Shown in pieces: positions 34,677 through 43,184 of a stretch of 64,000 nucleotides of DNA. The stretch covers positions 1 to 64,000 of the forward strand of contig RZWH01000008.1 in NCBI GenBank assembly GCA_004005435.1. Direction: 5' to 3'. The stretch's first letter is position 1. Every line of letters begins with the position of its first letter. The position numbers were made by a program, and so were the translations under genes. Under the pieces are notes generated by a model. It was given only the letters and a program-made list of their open reading frames with translations, was not told where the DNA came from and ran no database searches. Source of the DNA: Rhodobacteraceae bacterium CCMM004. GTDB lineage: Bacteria > Pseudomonadota > Alphaproteobacteria > Rhodobacterales > Rhodobacteraceae.

Positions 34677-35643
34677 CGTCTCCGTGCTCACCATCGCCAA
34701 GGGACGCGCCGCGCACCTGGCCAACGTGGTCCGCGGGCTGGCCAAACAGACCGTGCCGCCGCGCGAGATGGTCGTCGGCGTGATGCAGGACGCCCCCTAC
34801 GGCGACCTGCCTCCGGCGCCGTTCCCGGTGCGGCAAGTTCAGGTGACCGGCGCGGCGCTGCCGCTGGCCGCTGCCCGCAATGCCGCGGCCCTGGCGGCGG
34901 TGGCCGACATGCTGATGTTCGTCGACGTCGATTGCATCCCCGACCCGCGCTTCGTCGCCGACTACACCGCGCGGATGGCGGGGCGGCGGGGCCTCTTCAT
35001 GGGCGAGGTCATGTATCTGCCCGGCGGCGCCACTGACGCCGGCCTCGACTGGGACCGCTTCGCCCAGGTCGCCGTCCGCCATTCCGACCGCCAGGGTCCG
35101 CCGGCCGAGGGCGTGGCCCGCTGCGAGGACTACCGCTGCTTCTGGTCGCTGAACTTTGCCATGTCGCGGGACGACTGGACCGCGGCGGGGGGGTTCGACG
35201 AGCGCTATGTCGGCTACGGCGGCGAGGACACCGATTTCGGCCGCACTCTCGACGCGCGGGGTCTGCCGATCTGGTGGGTCGCGGGCGCGCGGGTCTATCA
35301 CCAGTATCATCCCCACGCGATGCCGCCGGTGCACCACATCGCCTCAGTCGTGCGCAACGCCGACCTCTTTGCCGAGAAGTGGGGGCACCGGACAATGGAA
35401 CACTGGCTCTACGCCTTCCAACTCATGGGCCTCATCGAAAAGCGCCGGGGCGAGATCGTGATCCTGCGCGAGCCCGACGACCGCGACATGGACCTCTGCC
35501 GCCAGCAGGCGCACCAGCCCTATGCGAACACCCGCCGGGTGCTGGACATGCTGCAAGGGATCGGGGCCGAGGCCGCCGGAGACGCGGCCCGCGCCGCCGA
35601 GGTGAAGGCGGCCCAGGCCCAGTTCCTGCACGCCGCGGAGTGA
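34663..35643 (+). CDS. GT2 glycosyltransferase with galactosyltransferase-type C-terminus
   Basis: The 326-aa GT-A protein has the DxD-type motif VDVDCIPD near residue 86 and the GGFDERYVGYGGEDTDFG signature of the Glyco_transf_7C/GT2 family around residue 180, in which an aspartate acts as base. It therefore is an inverting transferase using a metal-bound NDP-sugar. It is coupled to both neighbours by overlap (14 bp upstream; GTGA downstream). Confidence 0.85.
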   Translation: MPHPDVSVLTIAKGRAAHLANVVRGLAKQTVPPREMVVGVMQDAPYGDLPPAPFPVRQVQVTGAALPLAAARNAAALAAVADMLMFVDVDCIPDPRFVADYTARMAGRRGLFMGEVMYLPGGATDAGLDWDRFAQVAVRHSDRQGPPAEGVARCEDYRCFWSLNFAMSRDDWTAAGGFDERYVGYGGEDTDFGRTLDARGLPIWWVAGARVYHQYHPHAMPPVHHIASVVRNADLFAEKWGHRTMEHWLYAFQLMGLIEKRRGEIVILREPDDRDMDLCRQQAHQPYANTRRVLDMLQGIGAEAAGDAARAAEVKAAQAQFLHAAE

Positions 35644-36797
35644 GGGCGGTGCGCCCGCTCCGCATCGCGCTCCTCGCCCATATCCGCCATCCCGTGGCCG
35701 AACCCTTCCTCGGCGGGATGGAGGCGCACAGCTATCACCTGGCCCACGGCCTGGCCGACCGCGGCCACGACGTGACGCTCTTCGCCGCGGGCGACAGCCG
35801 GGTGCGCGTGCGCCTGCGGCCGCTGGTCGATGAGGGATACGAGACGGCGATGCCCTGGCACAGCTACCACGGCACCGAGACGCTGAACCGCCATGCCGAC
35901 GCCGCCTTTGCCGGGGCGCTGCCCGAGTTGGCCGGCGGCGGGTTCGACATCGTCCACAACAACGCGCTCCACCGCTATCCGCCGCGGCTGGCACGGCGCG
36001 ACCGGGTGCCGATGGTGACCTCGCTGCACGTGCCGCCCTTCGACGCGCTGCATCGTGCGGTCCGGGAGTCGGACGCCCCCTGGTCTCGGTTCACCGTGAC
36101 CAGCGCGGTGCAGGCCCGCACCTGGTGGCCCGAAGGTGCGCCGGACGCCGCCCATGTGGTGCCGAACGGCATCGACCTGACCGCCTGGCCGTTTTCGCCC
36201 CGGGGCGACGGCGGTGCGGTCTGGGCCGGGCGGATCGCGCCGAACAAGGGCGCGCATCTCGCGGTGCGGGCGGCGCGGCTCGCGGGTCTTCCCCTGACGC
36301 TCTACGGCGCGGTGGAGCACCCCGACTACTTCGATGCCGAAGTGCGGCCGCTTCTGGGCGGCTCGGTGCGCTATGCCGGCCACGTCACCGGGGCGCAGTT
36401 GGCCCGCGCCCTGGGTGGCGCCTCGGTCTGCCTCTTCACCCCGCTCTGGAACGAGCCCTTCGGCCTGGTGGCGGCCGAGGCGATGGCCTGCGGCACGCCC
36501 GTGGCGGCCACCCCCCAAGGCGCGACGGCCGAGGTGGTCGGCGCCCCGGGCGGCGTCGTGGCCACGGATCTGTCGGCCGAGGCGCTGGCGGCGGCTGCGC
36601 TGGCGGCGGCGGCGCTGGACCGGCGGTGCGTCCACGCCTTCGCCTGCGCGCGCTACGGCATCGACCGGATGATCGGCGCCTACGAGGCGCTGTATGCCCG
36701 CGCCATGGAGGCGGTCGCGGCGCCCGCGCCCGAGGTTGACTTTCCCCCCATCGAACTGCCGCCCCGTGCCCTCTGCGCCGCGCCCTTGGTTGCCTGA
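35640..36797 (+). CDS. GT4-family glycosyltransferase
   Basis: The 385-aa GT-B enzyme has the glycine loop AEPFLGGMEAHSYHLAHGLA, the middle VVPNGIDLTAWPF strand and the EX7E motif NEPFGLVAAEAMACGTPV near residue 275. The GTG at 35640 overlaps the upstream stop (GTGA); GTG 35649 is the alternative. It closes the operon; the following gene is 63 bp away and of another type. Confidence 0.85.
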   Translation: MRAVRPLRIALLAHIRHPVAEPFLGGMEAHSYHLAHGLADRGHDVTLFAAGDSRVRVRLRPLVDEGYETAMPWHSYHGTETLNRHADAAFAGALPELAGGGFDIVHNNALHRYPPRLARRDRVPMVTSLHVPPFDALHRAVRESDAPWSRFTVTSAVQARTWWPEGAPDAAHVVPNGIDLTAWPFSPRGDGGAVWAGRIAPNKGAHLAVRAARLAGLPLTLYGAVEHPDYFDAEVRPLLGGSVRYAGHVTGAQLARALGGASVCLFTPLWNEPFGLVAAEAMACGTPVAATPQGATAEVVGAPGGVVATDLSAEALAAAALAAAALDRRCVHAFACARYGIDRMIGAYEALYARAMEAVAAPAPEVDFPPIELPPRALCAAPLVA

Positions 36798-36825
36798 CGG
36801 GCGCCTTGCCGGTCGGGACGGAATA

Positions 36826-36841
36826 TCACATAGTGATGTGA
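36826..36841. promoter_or_regulatory. Inverted repeat before MBL genes
   Basis: TCACAT and ATGTGA are perfect 6-bp arms with a 4-bp spacer, 20 bp before the ATG of the first MBL gene. It differs from the ATTC-N8-GAAT sites of the sox region. A repressor-type site is likely from its place, but no cognate regulator is next to it. Confidence 0.4.
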
Positions 36842-36860
36842 GAATGCGAGGGAGGCGCAG

Positions 36861-37772
36861 ATGAGAGTGACCCGCAGGACCCTGTTGGCGACCGCAGCGG
36901 CGAGCGTGGCGGCAGGCCTCGTGCCGCGGCGACTGGTGGCGGAGATGGCGCTGGGCGACGGCACGCTGACGACAGTGAGCGACGGGCATCTGGTGCTGCC
37001 CGGCGACTTCCTCTTCGCGCCGATGCCGCAGGACGCGTTGATGCCGCTCCTGGCCGAGCTCGACGTCTCACGCGACACGCTGGAGCCGCCGTGCAACGTC
37101 ACGCTCTGGCGCGACGCCGAGGCCACGGTCCTCTTCGATTGCGGCGCGGGGGGCGAGTTCATGCCGTCGGCGGGACGCCTGCTGGAGAACCTCGACGCGG
37201 TGGGCGTGGCGCCAGAGGACGTGACCCACATCGTCTTTACCCACGCCCATCCCGATCACATCTGGGGGCTGCTCGACGACTTCGGCGACCCTGCTTTTCC
37301 CGATGCACAGCTCCTCATGGGCGCGACCGAGCACGCCTATTGGACCGATCCCGCCACTGTCGACACCATCGGCGAGGCGCGGGCCGCCTTCGCCGTGGGC
37401 GCGGCCCGGCGGTTGGAGATGGTGGCCGACCGGGTCGCCCTGTTCAACGACGGCGACGAGGTGCTGCCGGGGATCGCCGCCGTGGCGAGCTTCGGCCACA
37501 CGCCGGGGCACATGGCGTTCTCTCTGGCGCGAGGCGGCACAGGCGCGATGGTCGTGGGCGATGCCATCGGCAATGGGCATGTGGCCTTTGCCCGCCCCGG
37601 CTGGCTCTCCGGCGCCGACCAGGATCCCGAAGCGGCGGCCGAGACGCGCCAGGCGCTGCTCTCGCAACTGGCCGACAGCGGCACGCCGCTCGTCGGCTTC
37701 CATTTGCCCGGTGGCGGCATCGGCCGGGCTGTGCCCGCGGACGGAGGCTACCGCTTCGAGGTGGCGTCATGA
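36861..37772 (+). CDS. Exported MBL-fold metallohydrolase (SoxG/H-like)
   Basis: The 303-aa protein has a Tat-type start (RVTRRTLLATAAASVAA) and an intact metal site: HAHPDH near residue 129 (HxHxDH), SFGHTPGHMAF near 213 (His), VVGDAIGN (Asp) and GFHLPGGG (His). It is likely a periplasmic binuclear zinc hydrolase. GGAGG precedes the ATG. It is coupled by ATGA to a second MBL protein and lies next to the sox island, where Paracoccus has soxG and soxH of related type. Confidence 0.82.
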   Translation: MRVTRRTLLATAAASVAAGLVPRRLVAEMALGDGTLTTVSDGHLVLPGDFLFAPMPQDALMPLLAELDVSRDTLEPPCNVTLWRDAEATVLFDCGAGGEFMPSAGRLLENLDAVGVAPEDVTHIVFTHAHPDHIWGLLDDFGDPAFPDAQLLMGATEHAYWTDPATVDTIGEARAAFAVGAARRLEMVADRVALFNDGDEVLPGIAAVASFGHTPGHMAFSLARGGTGAMVVGDAIGNGHVAFARPGWLSGADQDPEAAAETRQALLSQLADSGTPLVGFHLPGGGIGRAVPADGGYRFEVAS

Positions 37773-38710
37773 GGGCCGCGGCCGCCTGGGTCCTCCTGGC
37801 CCTGCCCGCGCTGGCGAGCGAGGACATCGCCGACCAATACCCCGCCTCGCCGCTCTACCAGAAACCGGTGGAGGTGATCCCCGGCGTCTGGTCCGCCATC
37901 GGCGCCACCGCGCCGCCGACCTACGAAAACACCGGCCACAACAACAACCTCAGCTTCATCGTCACCGGCGAGGGCGTGGTGGTGGTGAACGGCGGCGCGG
38001 CGTCGGTCCTGGCCGAGGCGCTGCATAACGAAATTCGCGCGGTCACGGACGAACCCGTGGTGCTGGTGCTGAACGAAAACGGCCAAGGCCACGCGATGCT
38101 CGGCAACAGCTACTGGATCGACCAGGGCGTGCCCGTGGTGATGCACGAGGACGCCGCCCACGAGGTCGCCGAGAACGGCGACCAGATCCTCCAGGCCATG
38201 CAGCGCTACAACCGCGACAAGGCCGAGGGCACGCGCGTGGTCGCCCCGACCGAGACCTTTGCTGACGACTATGTCGTCGAGTTCGGGGACTACCGCATCG
38301 AGGCGCGCTATCTGGGCCCGGCCCACAGCCCCGGCGACATCGTCGTCTGGCTCCCGAACCAGAGCCTGGTGATCTCGGGCGACATGGCGTTTCACGAGCG
38401 GCTGTTGCCGATCTTCGAGGACACGATCACCGCCGACTGGCTGGAGACCTGGGAGACGGCGTTCGAGCCTCTGGGCGCCACCTATGTCATTCCAGGCCAC
38501 GGCCACCCGACGAACATGGCGCAGGTGCGCCGCTATACCCACGACTATCTCGTGGACCTCCGCGCGGCCATCCGGGCGCATATCGACGAGGGCGGCGACC
38601 TGATCGACGCCTACTATGTCGATCAGTCCGCCTACGCCCATCTCGACACGTTCGAAGAGCTCGCGACCAAGAACGCCGGCCGCGTCTTCGAACAGATGGA
38701 ATGGGAGTGA
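37769..38710 (+). CDS. MBL-fold protein with degenerate metal-binding motif (SoxH-like)
   Basis: The 313-aa exported protein (signal AAAWVLLALPALAS) has the MBL layout, but the HxHxDH segment reads NENGQGHAMLGN (residues 102-113): the His ligands correspond to Asn104, Gln106 and Ala109, and the Asp to His108. Later ligands remain: His186 in GPAHSPGD, Asp205 in SGDMAFHE and His244/246 in PGHGHPTN. The catalytic site is therefore altered. It is translated with the intact MBL gene (ATGA), so it may be a partner, a binding protein, or use a different metal. Family membership is clear, function is not. Confidence 0.8.
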   Translation: MRAAAAWVLLALPALASEDIADQYPASPLYQKPVEVIPGVWSAIGATAPPTYENTGHNNNLSFIVTGEGVVVVNGGAASVLAEALHNEIRAVTDEPVVLVLNENGQGHAMLGNSYWIDQGVPVVMHEDAAHEVAENGDQILQAMQRYNRDKAEGTRVVAPTETFADDYVVEFGDYRIEARYLGPAHSPGDIVVWLPNQSLVISGDMAFHERLLPIFEDTITADWLETWETAFEPLGATYVIPGHGHPTNMAQVRRYTHDYLVDLRAAIRAHIDEGGDLIDAYYVDQSAYAHLDTFEELATKNAGRVFEQMEWE

Positions 38711-38735
38711 AGGCGCGGTCGCCCCAGGGCCCCGA

Positions 38736-38770
38736 GCCGCGCGGCCGCCGACCCGCGGGGTGGCGGACCG
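38736..38770. repeat. Solo copy of the palindromic-element arm
   Basis: The 35-bp sequence starting GCCGCGCGGCCGCCGACCC is identical to the left arm of the two larger elements at 38839 and 39085, but no second arm follows. It is a remnant of, or a seed for, the element family. Confidence 0.6.
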
Positions 38771-38838
38771 GACCGGTGTGACAGCGCGCCATGGCTGACC
38801 TGCGCCCAGCAAACTGACCGCTCGGCGTTCGGCGCGAA

Positions 38839-38981
38839 GCCGCGCGGCCGCCGACCCGCGGGGTGGCGGACCGAGTTCTCGAGCGGTGCGGTTTATGGCT
38901 GTCGTGGTAGCTCGACCCCAAAGCTTAGCGCCAGCGTCACCCAACCGCCGCCCCGGTGGGGCGGGTCGGCGGTCGCGCGGC
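38839..38981. repeat. MITE-like palindromic element, copy 1
   Basis: A 143-bp unit whose left end GCCGCGCGGCCGCCGACCC is near-complementary to its right end GGGTCGGCGGTCGCGCGGC, giving imperfect terminal inverted repeats of about 20-30 bp. The internal part (GGTTTATGG... AGCTCGACCCCAAAGC) is shared with copy 2. No open reading frame, so non-autonomous if mobile. Confidence 0.65.
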
Positions 38982-39084
38982 GGCCTTCGGCCTTGTCCCG
39001 CGCGGGGCGGAGACCCACTGTTCTTGTTGCAGAGCAAATGACCTGCGGCATCCCTGGGCAATGAACCAAGGTTCCGAGCGACAA

Positions 39085-39226
39085 GCCGCGCGGCCGCCGA
39101 CCCGCGGGGTGGCGGTCCGAACCGTCGAGCGGCGCGGTTTATGGTCGCCGTGGTAGCTCGACCCCAAAGCCTAGCGCCAACGGCACCCAACCGCCGCCCC
39201 GGGGGGCGGGTCGGCGGTCGCGCGGC
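39085..39226. repeat. MITE-like palindromic element, copy 2
   Basis: A 142-bp unit matching copy 1 over its whole length with scattered substitutions (for example TTTATGGTCGCCG against TTTATGGCTGTCG). Same terminal inverted repeats. The two copies start 246 bp apart, between the MBL genes and the YeeE gene. Confidence 0.65.
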
Positions 39227-39376
39227 GGGCTGACGCCCTTGTTCCGCGCGGGGCGGGGCTCCGGCCGTGGAGCCAAGTTGGCCTTACCCTGCCCGGGGGA
39301 GCGGGGTCATGCCTTCGGCATGACGGTCGCGCGGCGGGCTGACGCCCTTTTTCCGCGCGGGGCGGGGCTCCGGCCG
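39216..39376. repeat. 52-bp direct repeat pair
   Basis: The 52 bp at 39216-39267 recur at 39325-39376 with a single G/T difference (CCCTTGTTCC against CCCTTTTTCC). A looser third relative begins at 38971 at the end of element copy 1. The repeat includes the right arm of the palindromic element and a GC-rich tail. It may act as a transcript hairpin or transposition scar. Confidence 0.6.
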
Positions 39377-39397
39377 GCTGCCTTTAACTGACCCCGT

Positions 39398-40462
39398 CTA
39401 CGCCGTCCGCGCTCCGGGCAGGCCAGGCGTCAGCAGCGCACCCGCCGCCAGCGCCCCGGCCCACATCGACGCCACTGCGACCCAGGCGGTGATCGACAGG
39501 ATCGCCCCGCCCGAGAGGCCCGCCCCCACCGCGCAGCCCCCCGCCAGCATCGCGCCGAAGCCCATAAGGACCGCGCCGACCAGATAGCGCTCCATCGGCG
39601 TCTCGGGGCCGAAACGTTCGATCCGCCATTCCCGGGTCGCCAGCGCCGTCAGCGCAGAGCCGACGAACACCCCCGGCACCAGCCCGGTGCCGAAGGACAG
39701 CGCCACCTCGCGGCTGCCGACCAAGGCCAGGAGCGTGTCAGTGGACGGCCCGGTGAACGTCACCGAACTGAGCGGCACGATCTCGAACGAGGTGGAGGCG
39801 ATGGCGAAGGTCAGGCCCCAGCCCAGGACCACCGCCAGACCGACGCCGACGCCCGCCACGGCCTGGCTCCACGGCACCCGCCGCCACACGGCAAAGGCCG
39901 CCGAGACCGCCAGCGCCACCGCGGCCAGCACCGTGACGATCCAGGGCGGCAGCCCGGCCCACACGGCCAGATCCCGCGCCGCGCCGCCGTTGATCGTCCA
40001 GAGACCCGCGAGCCATTCCCGCGGCGCGGCCAGCACCCCGGTCAGCGACGCCTGCGCCACCAGCGTGACGATCAGGCCGGTCACCAGCGCCCGCATGTTG
40101 CCGGTGCCCGACAGGACCAGCAACCGGCTCGCGCACCCGCGGGCCAGGATCATCCCCACCCCGAACAGCACCCCGCCGACGATGGCGCCGGACATCGAGC
40201 CAACCTGCGCCAACTGCCGCGCCTCGCGCACGTCGATCAGGCCCCATTGCCGCGCCGCCTGCATCCCAAACAGCGCGGTGCAGAAGGCTAGGAGCCACAC
40301 CGCAGTCCGCGCGCCCATGTGGCCCGCGCCGACCTCCAGCGTGGCCGCGCGCAGGCAGAACCGCGAATGTTGGGCGAAGGCGCCGAAGAGGAGCCCCGTG
40401 ATCAGTCCGGCGAGCCCCAAAACGCCCGCGTCGCCGATGGTGTCGATGAGGGTTTCCAGCAT
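39398..40462 (-). CDS. YeeE/YedE-family (SoxT/TsuA-like) thiosulfate or sulfur-compound transporter
   Basis: The 354-aa polytopic protein has the two YeeE cysteine motifs, LARGCASR near residue 109 and AGGCAVGAGLSGG near residue 313, and about nine hydrophobic spans. In TsuA these cysteines hand thiosulfate through the membrane. The gene follows the DUF302 gene on the same strand but is separated by 229 bp with an FNR box, so it may be independently controlled. A second family member is at 50452-51507. Confidence 0.85.
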   Translation of the reverse strand: MLETLIDTIGDAGVLGLAGLITGLLFGAFAQHSRFCLRAATLEVGAGHMGARTAVWLLAFCTALFGMQAARQWGLIDVREARQLAQVGSMSGAIVGGVLFGVGMILARGCASRLLVLSGTGNMRALVTGLIVTLVAQASLTGVLAAPREWLAGLWTINGGAARDLAVWAGLPPWIVTVLAAVALAVSAAFAVWRRVPWSQAVAGVGVGLAVVLGWGLTFAIASTSFEIVPLSSVTFTGPSTDTLLALVGSREVALSFGTGLVPGVFVGSALTALATREWRIERFGPETPMERYLVGAVLMGFGAMLAGGCAVGAGLSGGAILSITAWVAVASMWAGALAAGALLTPGLPGARTA

Positions 40463-40520
40463 GGCTTGGGTCCGTCGACTGCTGTGGCCCCGGTGCTAGC
40501 GGCCCGGGACGTGGCCGACC

Positions 40521-40534
40521 TTGATGTGGATCAA
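40521..40534. promoter_or_regulatory. FNR/FnrL box
   Basis: TTGAT-GTGG-ATCAA is an exact match to the FNR-type palindrome TTGAT-N4-ATCAA. Its centre is about 65 bp before the start of the YeeE gene (40462), a position that fits activation with a leader of about 25 nt. This would link sulfur transport to oxygen limitation. Confidence 0.6.
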
Positions 40535-40691
40535 GCGCCGCGCGCCGGTCTCCCCGCCCTCCGCCGCAGCGCCCGGACCGGTGCCAGGCGCAACGCCCTT
40601 GCCCGCTCCACTACGGGCGTCCTCGGCCGCGCCGGGCGGCCGCGCGCCGATCCCGGGGACCACCGCGCGCTCCTCCCGATCCGGCCCGCTG

Positions 40692-41123
40692 TCACATGCC
40701 GACCGCCTCTTCGACGATACCGGAGAGCAGCGTCTCGACGGCGTCCATCGGCCCCTCGGGAAAGTCGCGATAGCCGACCATCACCTCGCCGTCGCGTTCG
40801 GCGACGAAGATGCCGTAGGGGCACTGGGCGACGTTCATCGGGTCGGCCTCCATCACCTCGCGGCTGACCACGGCCGAGCAGAAGACGAAGATATCGGCCT
40901 CCTCGAACAGCTTGACGTCTGAGCCCACGTCCTCGCCCGTCCGCGCCAGCATCTCGCCCACGTGGCTGACGAAGTCCACCACCAGGCCCTGGTTCACGAT
41001 GGCCGTTTCGACGGCAAAGGCGGCGTCCTCGAAGGTGCCGTCGTAGGGCGTGATGTGCGCCCCTTCGGCGTGGGCGGCGGTGGCACAGACCGCGGCGATG
41101 GCGGCGTAGCGCAGGATGGTCAT
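40692..41123 (-). CDS. Exported DUF302-family protein
   Basis: The 143-aa protein has a signal peptide (AAIAAVCATAAHAEG) and DUF302 features: SVxxA-like helix VETAIVNQGLVVDF, the FVFCSAVVSREVM region and CPYGIFVAE strand. DUF302 proteins bind small ligands and are often seen in sulfur-oxidation operons. GGAGG precedes the ATG and soxF ends 70 bp upstream, so it probably belongs to the sox transcript. Two cysteines (in VFCSAV and AQCPYG) are notable. Exact role unknown. Confidence 0.8.
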   Translation of the reverse strand: MTILRYAAIAAVCATAAHAEGAHITPYDGTFEDAAFAVETAIVNQGLVVDFVSHVGEMLARTGEDVGSDVKLFEEADIFVFCSAVVSREVMEADPMNVAQCPYGIFVAERDGEVMVGYRDFPEGPMDAVETLLSGIVEEAVGM

Positions 41124-41193
41124 GGGGTCCTCCAACAGGTGATGAAACAAACTGAGGCGCGGGCCGGACCTCGGGGACCGGCCCGCGCGGGGA

Positions 41194-42453
41194 TCAACCG
41201 AACATGTCCGACGTGATGCCCGCATACCACCCTTCGGACTCTTCGTAGGTGGCCTTGCGCAGAGCGGCGTCCTCGCCCGTCTGGCTGACGAAACCGTCGA
41301 CCTTGGCGATCTTCTCGTCGGTGGGTTCGTAGGTCGCGCCGACCTTGACGCCGTCGTTCTCGGCGATGAGCGACCAGCAGGTGTTGGCGTATTTGGCCGG
41401 GAACACGCGGGCGTCGGTCAGCGCGCCGCGGATGGCGTTCGAGGCGACCTTGGCCTGGCTGTTGGCCGAGAAGCCCGACTTGGGCATGTCGCCCTGGCTG
41501 GTGGCGTCGCCCAGGACGTGGATGTTCTCGTCCATCTTGGACGTCATGTCGGTGGGGTTCACCGGCGCCCAGTTGCCCTCGGTCAGGCCGGCGTCCTGGG
41601 CGATCTGTCCCGCCTTCATCGCCGGGATGACGTTGATCACGTCGCCCTCTTCGATGCTGCCGTCCACGTCCACGGTCATCGCGGCGGCATCGACCGAGAC
41701 GTTCTGACCGCCGAAGTCCGGGCCGATCCGCTCGACCATGCCGCCGTAGTGGGTCTGCCAGCCTTCCTCGAACAGCGCCTGCTTGGAAAAGCTCTCTTTG
41801 GGGTCCACGACCAGGATCTTGGCCGTGGGGTTGTTGCGGCTGAGCTGCCAGGCCACCATCGACACCCGCTCGTAAGGCCCGGGCGGGCAGCGGTAGGGGT
41901 TGGGCGGCGCCACCATGATGAACCGGCCGCCCTCGGGCATCGCCTCGATCTGCGCGCGCAGGAGCTGCGTCTGCGACCCGCCCTTGTAGGCGTGGGGCAT
42001 GGTGTTCTGCGCCGAGAGGTCCCAACCGGGCACCGAACCCTCGACAAAGTCGATGCCGGGCGAGACCACGAGGCGGTCGTAGGGGATGTCCTGCCCGCCG
42101 GTCAGGCGCACCGTCTTGGCGTCGCGGTCGATCCCCACGGCCCAATCGTGAATGACGTTGATACCATAGTCGCTGGCCAGCTTGCCGTAGGTGTGGCCGA
42201 TCTCGTCGATCTCTTTGAACCCGCCGATATAGAGGTTGGAGAAGAAGCAGGTGTAGTACTTCCGCGTGGGCTCGATCAGCGTGACGTCGATGGCGCCGTC
42301 GCTGTCCTTGGCGATGTAGCGGGCGGCGGTGGCGCCCCCGGCCCCGCCGCCGATGACCACCACCCGCGGCTTGCCGTGCCCGGCGGCGTGCACCATGGGT
42401 GCGGTCAGCGCCGCGGCGCCGGTGGCCAGCACTGTGCGTCGATTGAATCTCAT
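41194..42453 (-). CDS. soxF: SoxF: flavocytochrome c sulfide dehydrogenase flavoprotein subunit
   Basis: The 419-aa protein has a twin-arginine signal (FNRRTVLATGAAAL), the FAD fold VVVIGGGAGGATAARYI (31-47), the covalent-FAD cysteine in YYTCFFSN (Cys69) and the redox pair Cys189 (NPYRCPPGPYE) and Cys359 (NTCWSL). It oxidises sulfide to sulfur, passing electrons to the SoxE cytochrome encoded upstream. Typical length and position in the soxXYZABCDEF order. Confidence 0.93.
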   Translation of the reverse strand: MRFNRRTVLATGAAALTAPMVHAAGHGKPRVVVIGGGAGGATAARYIAKDSDGAIDVTLIEPTRKYYTCFFSNLYIGGFKEIDEIGHTYGKLASDYGINVIHDWAVGIDRDAKTVRLTGGQDIPYDRLVVSPGIDFVEGSVPGWDLSAQNTMPHAYKGGSQTQLLRAQIEAMPEGGRFIMVAPPNPYRCPPGPYERVSMVAWQLSRNNPTAKILVVDPKESFSKQALFEEGWQTHYGGMVERIGPDFGGQNVSVDAAAMTVDVDGSIEEGDVINVIPAMKAGQIAQDAGLTEGNWAPVNPTDMTSKMDENIHVLGDATSQGDMPKSGFSANSQAKVASNAIRGALTDARVFPAKYANTCWSLIAENDGVKVGATYEPTDEKIAKVDGFVSQTGEDAALRKATYEESEGWYAGITSDMFG

Positions 42454-42479
42454 GAGTCGTCCTCCCTAAACTCGCTGCC

Positions 42480-43184
42480 TCACCCGTCGGGGTCGGCGAA
42501 ATAGGCGGCCAGTGCCGCAATCTCTTCGTCGTTGAGGCGTCCGGCGATCATCTCCATCACCGGATGTTTTCTGAGCCCCGCCTTGTAGGCGTGCATCGCC
42601 ACGACGAAGTCGTCCTCGGGCCAGAAGACGATGGACGGAATGCCATCGTCCGACCCTTCGCGACTATGACACGACGTGCACTCGCCGGACAGGTATTCGC
42701 CGTATTCGGGGTCTCCCTGGATGGCGAGGATGGCCGGGTCGAGATCGTGGTCGGTGGGCTGGGCCGTCGGATCGGCCTCGGGGATGTCGGCGGGCGAGGC
42801 GGAGAAGTCGCGCAGATAAGCGATCAGGTCGGCCCGCTCCTGCGCGTCCGCGATCCCGCGAAAGCTCATCCGCGTGCCCGGCACGATCTGGCGGGGGTTC
42901 TCCAGAAAGGCCGACAGGGTGTCGGCGTGCCATTCCAGCCCCTTGGCCCCCGCCCTCTGGAACGCCCTGGAATAGCGAAAGCCCGCGACGGATGCCGCGG
43001 GCCTGCCGAAGAGGTCGTTGAGATGCGGGCCGATGCCGTTCTCCGCGTCCGGCCCGATCACATGACATCCGGCGCATTGGTCGAACCGGGCGGCCCCGGC
43101 CTCGGCGTCGCCCAGGGTTTGCGCCGCCGCGGCCTGGGCCAGCCCCGCCGCGGCGGCGCAGACGAAAAGCGCCGCCCGCCTCAT
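42480..43184 (-). CDS. soxE: SoxE: diheme cytochrome c
   Basis: The 234-aa exported protein (signal AALFVCAAAAGLAQAAAAQ) has two CxxCH heme sites: CAGCH (37-41) and CTSCH (169-173). It is the cytochrome partner of SoxF. The start overlaps the soxD stop (ATGA). Both heme domains keep the GPHLNDLFGR and LNDEEIAALAAYF patterns. Confidence 0.9.
   Translation of the reverse strand: MRRAALFVCAAAAGLAQAAAAQTLGDAEAGAARFDQCAGCHVIGPDAENGIGPHLNDLFGRPAASVAGFRYSRAFQRAGAKGLEWHADTLSAFLENPRQIVPGTRMSFRGIADAQERADLIAYLRDFSASPADIPEADPTAQPTDHDLDPAILAIQGDPEYGEYLSGECTSCHSREGSDDGIPSIVFWPEDDFVVAMHAYKAGLRKHPVMEMIAGRLNDEEIAALAAYFADPDG

Noticed and set aside
38736-39376. CRISPR array
   Set aside because: The repeats are unequal in length, palindromic and not separated by uniform unique spacers, and no cas genes are present.
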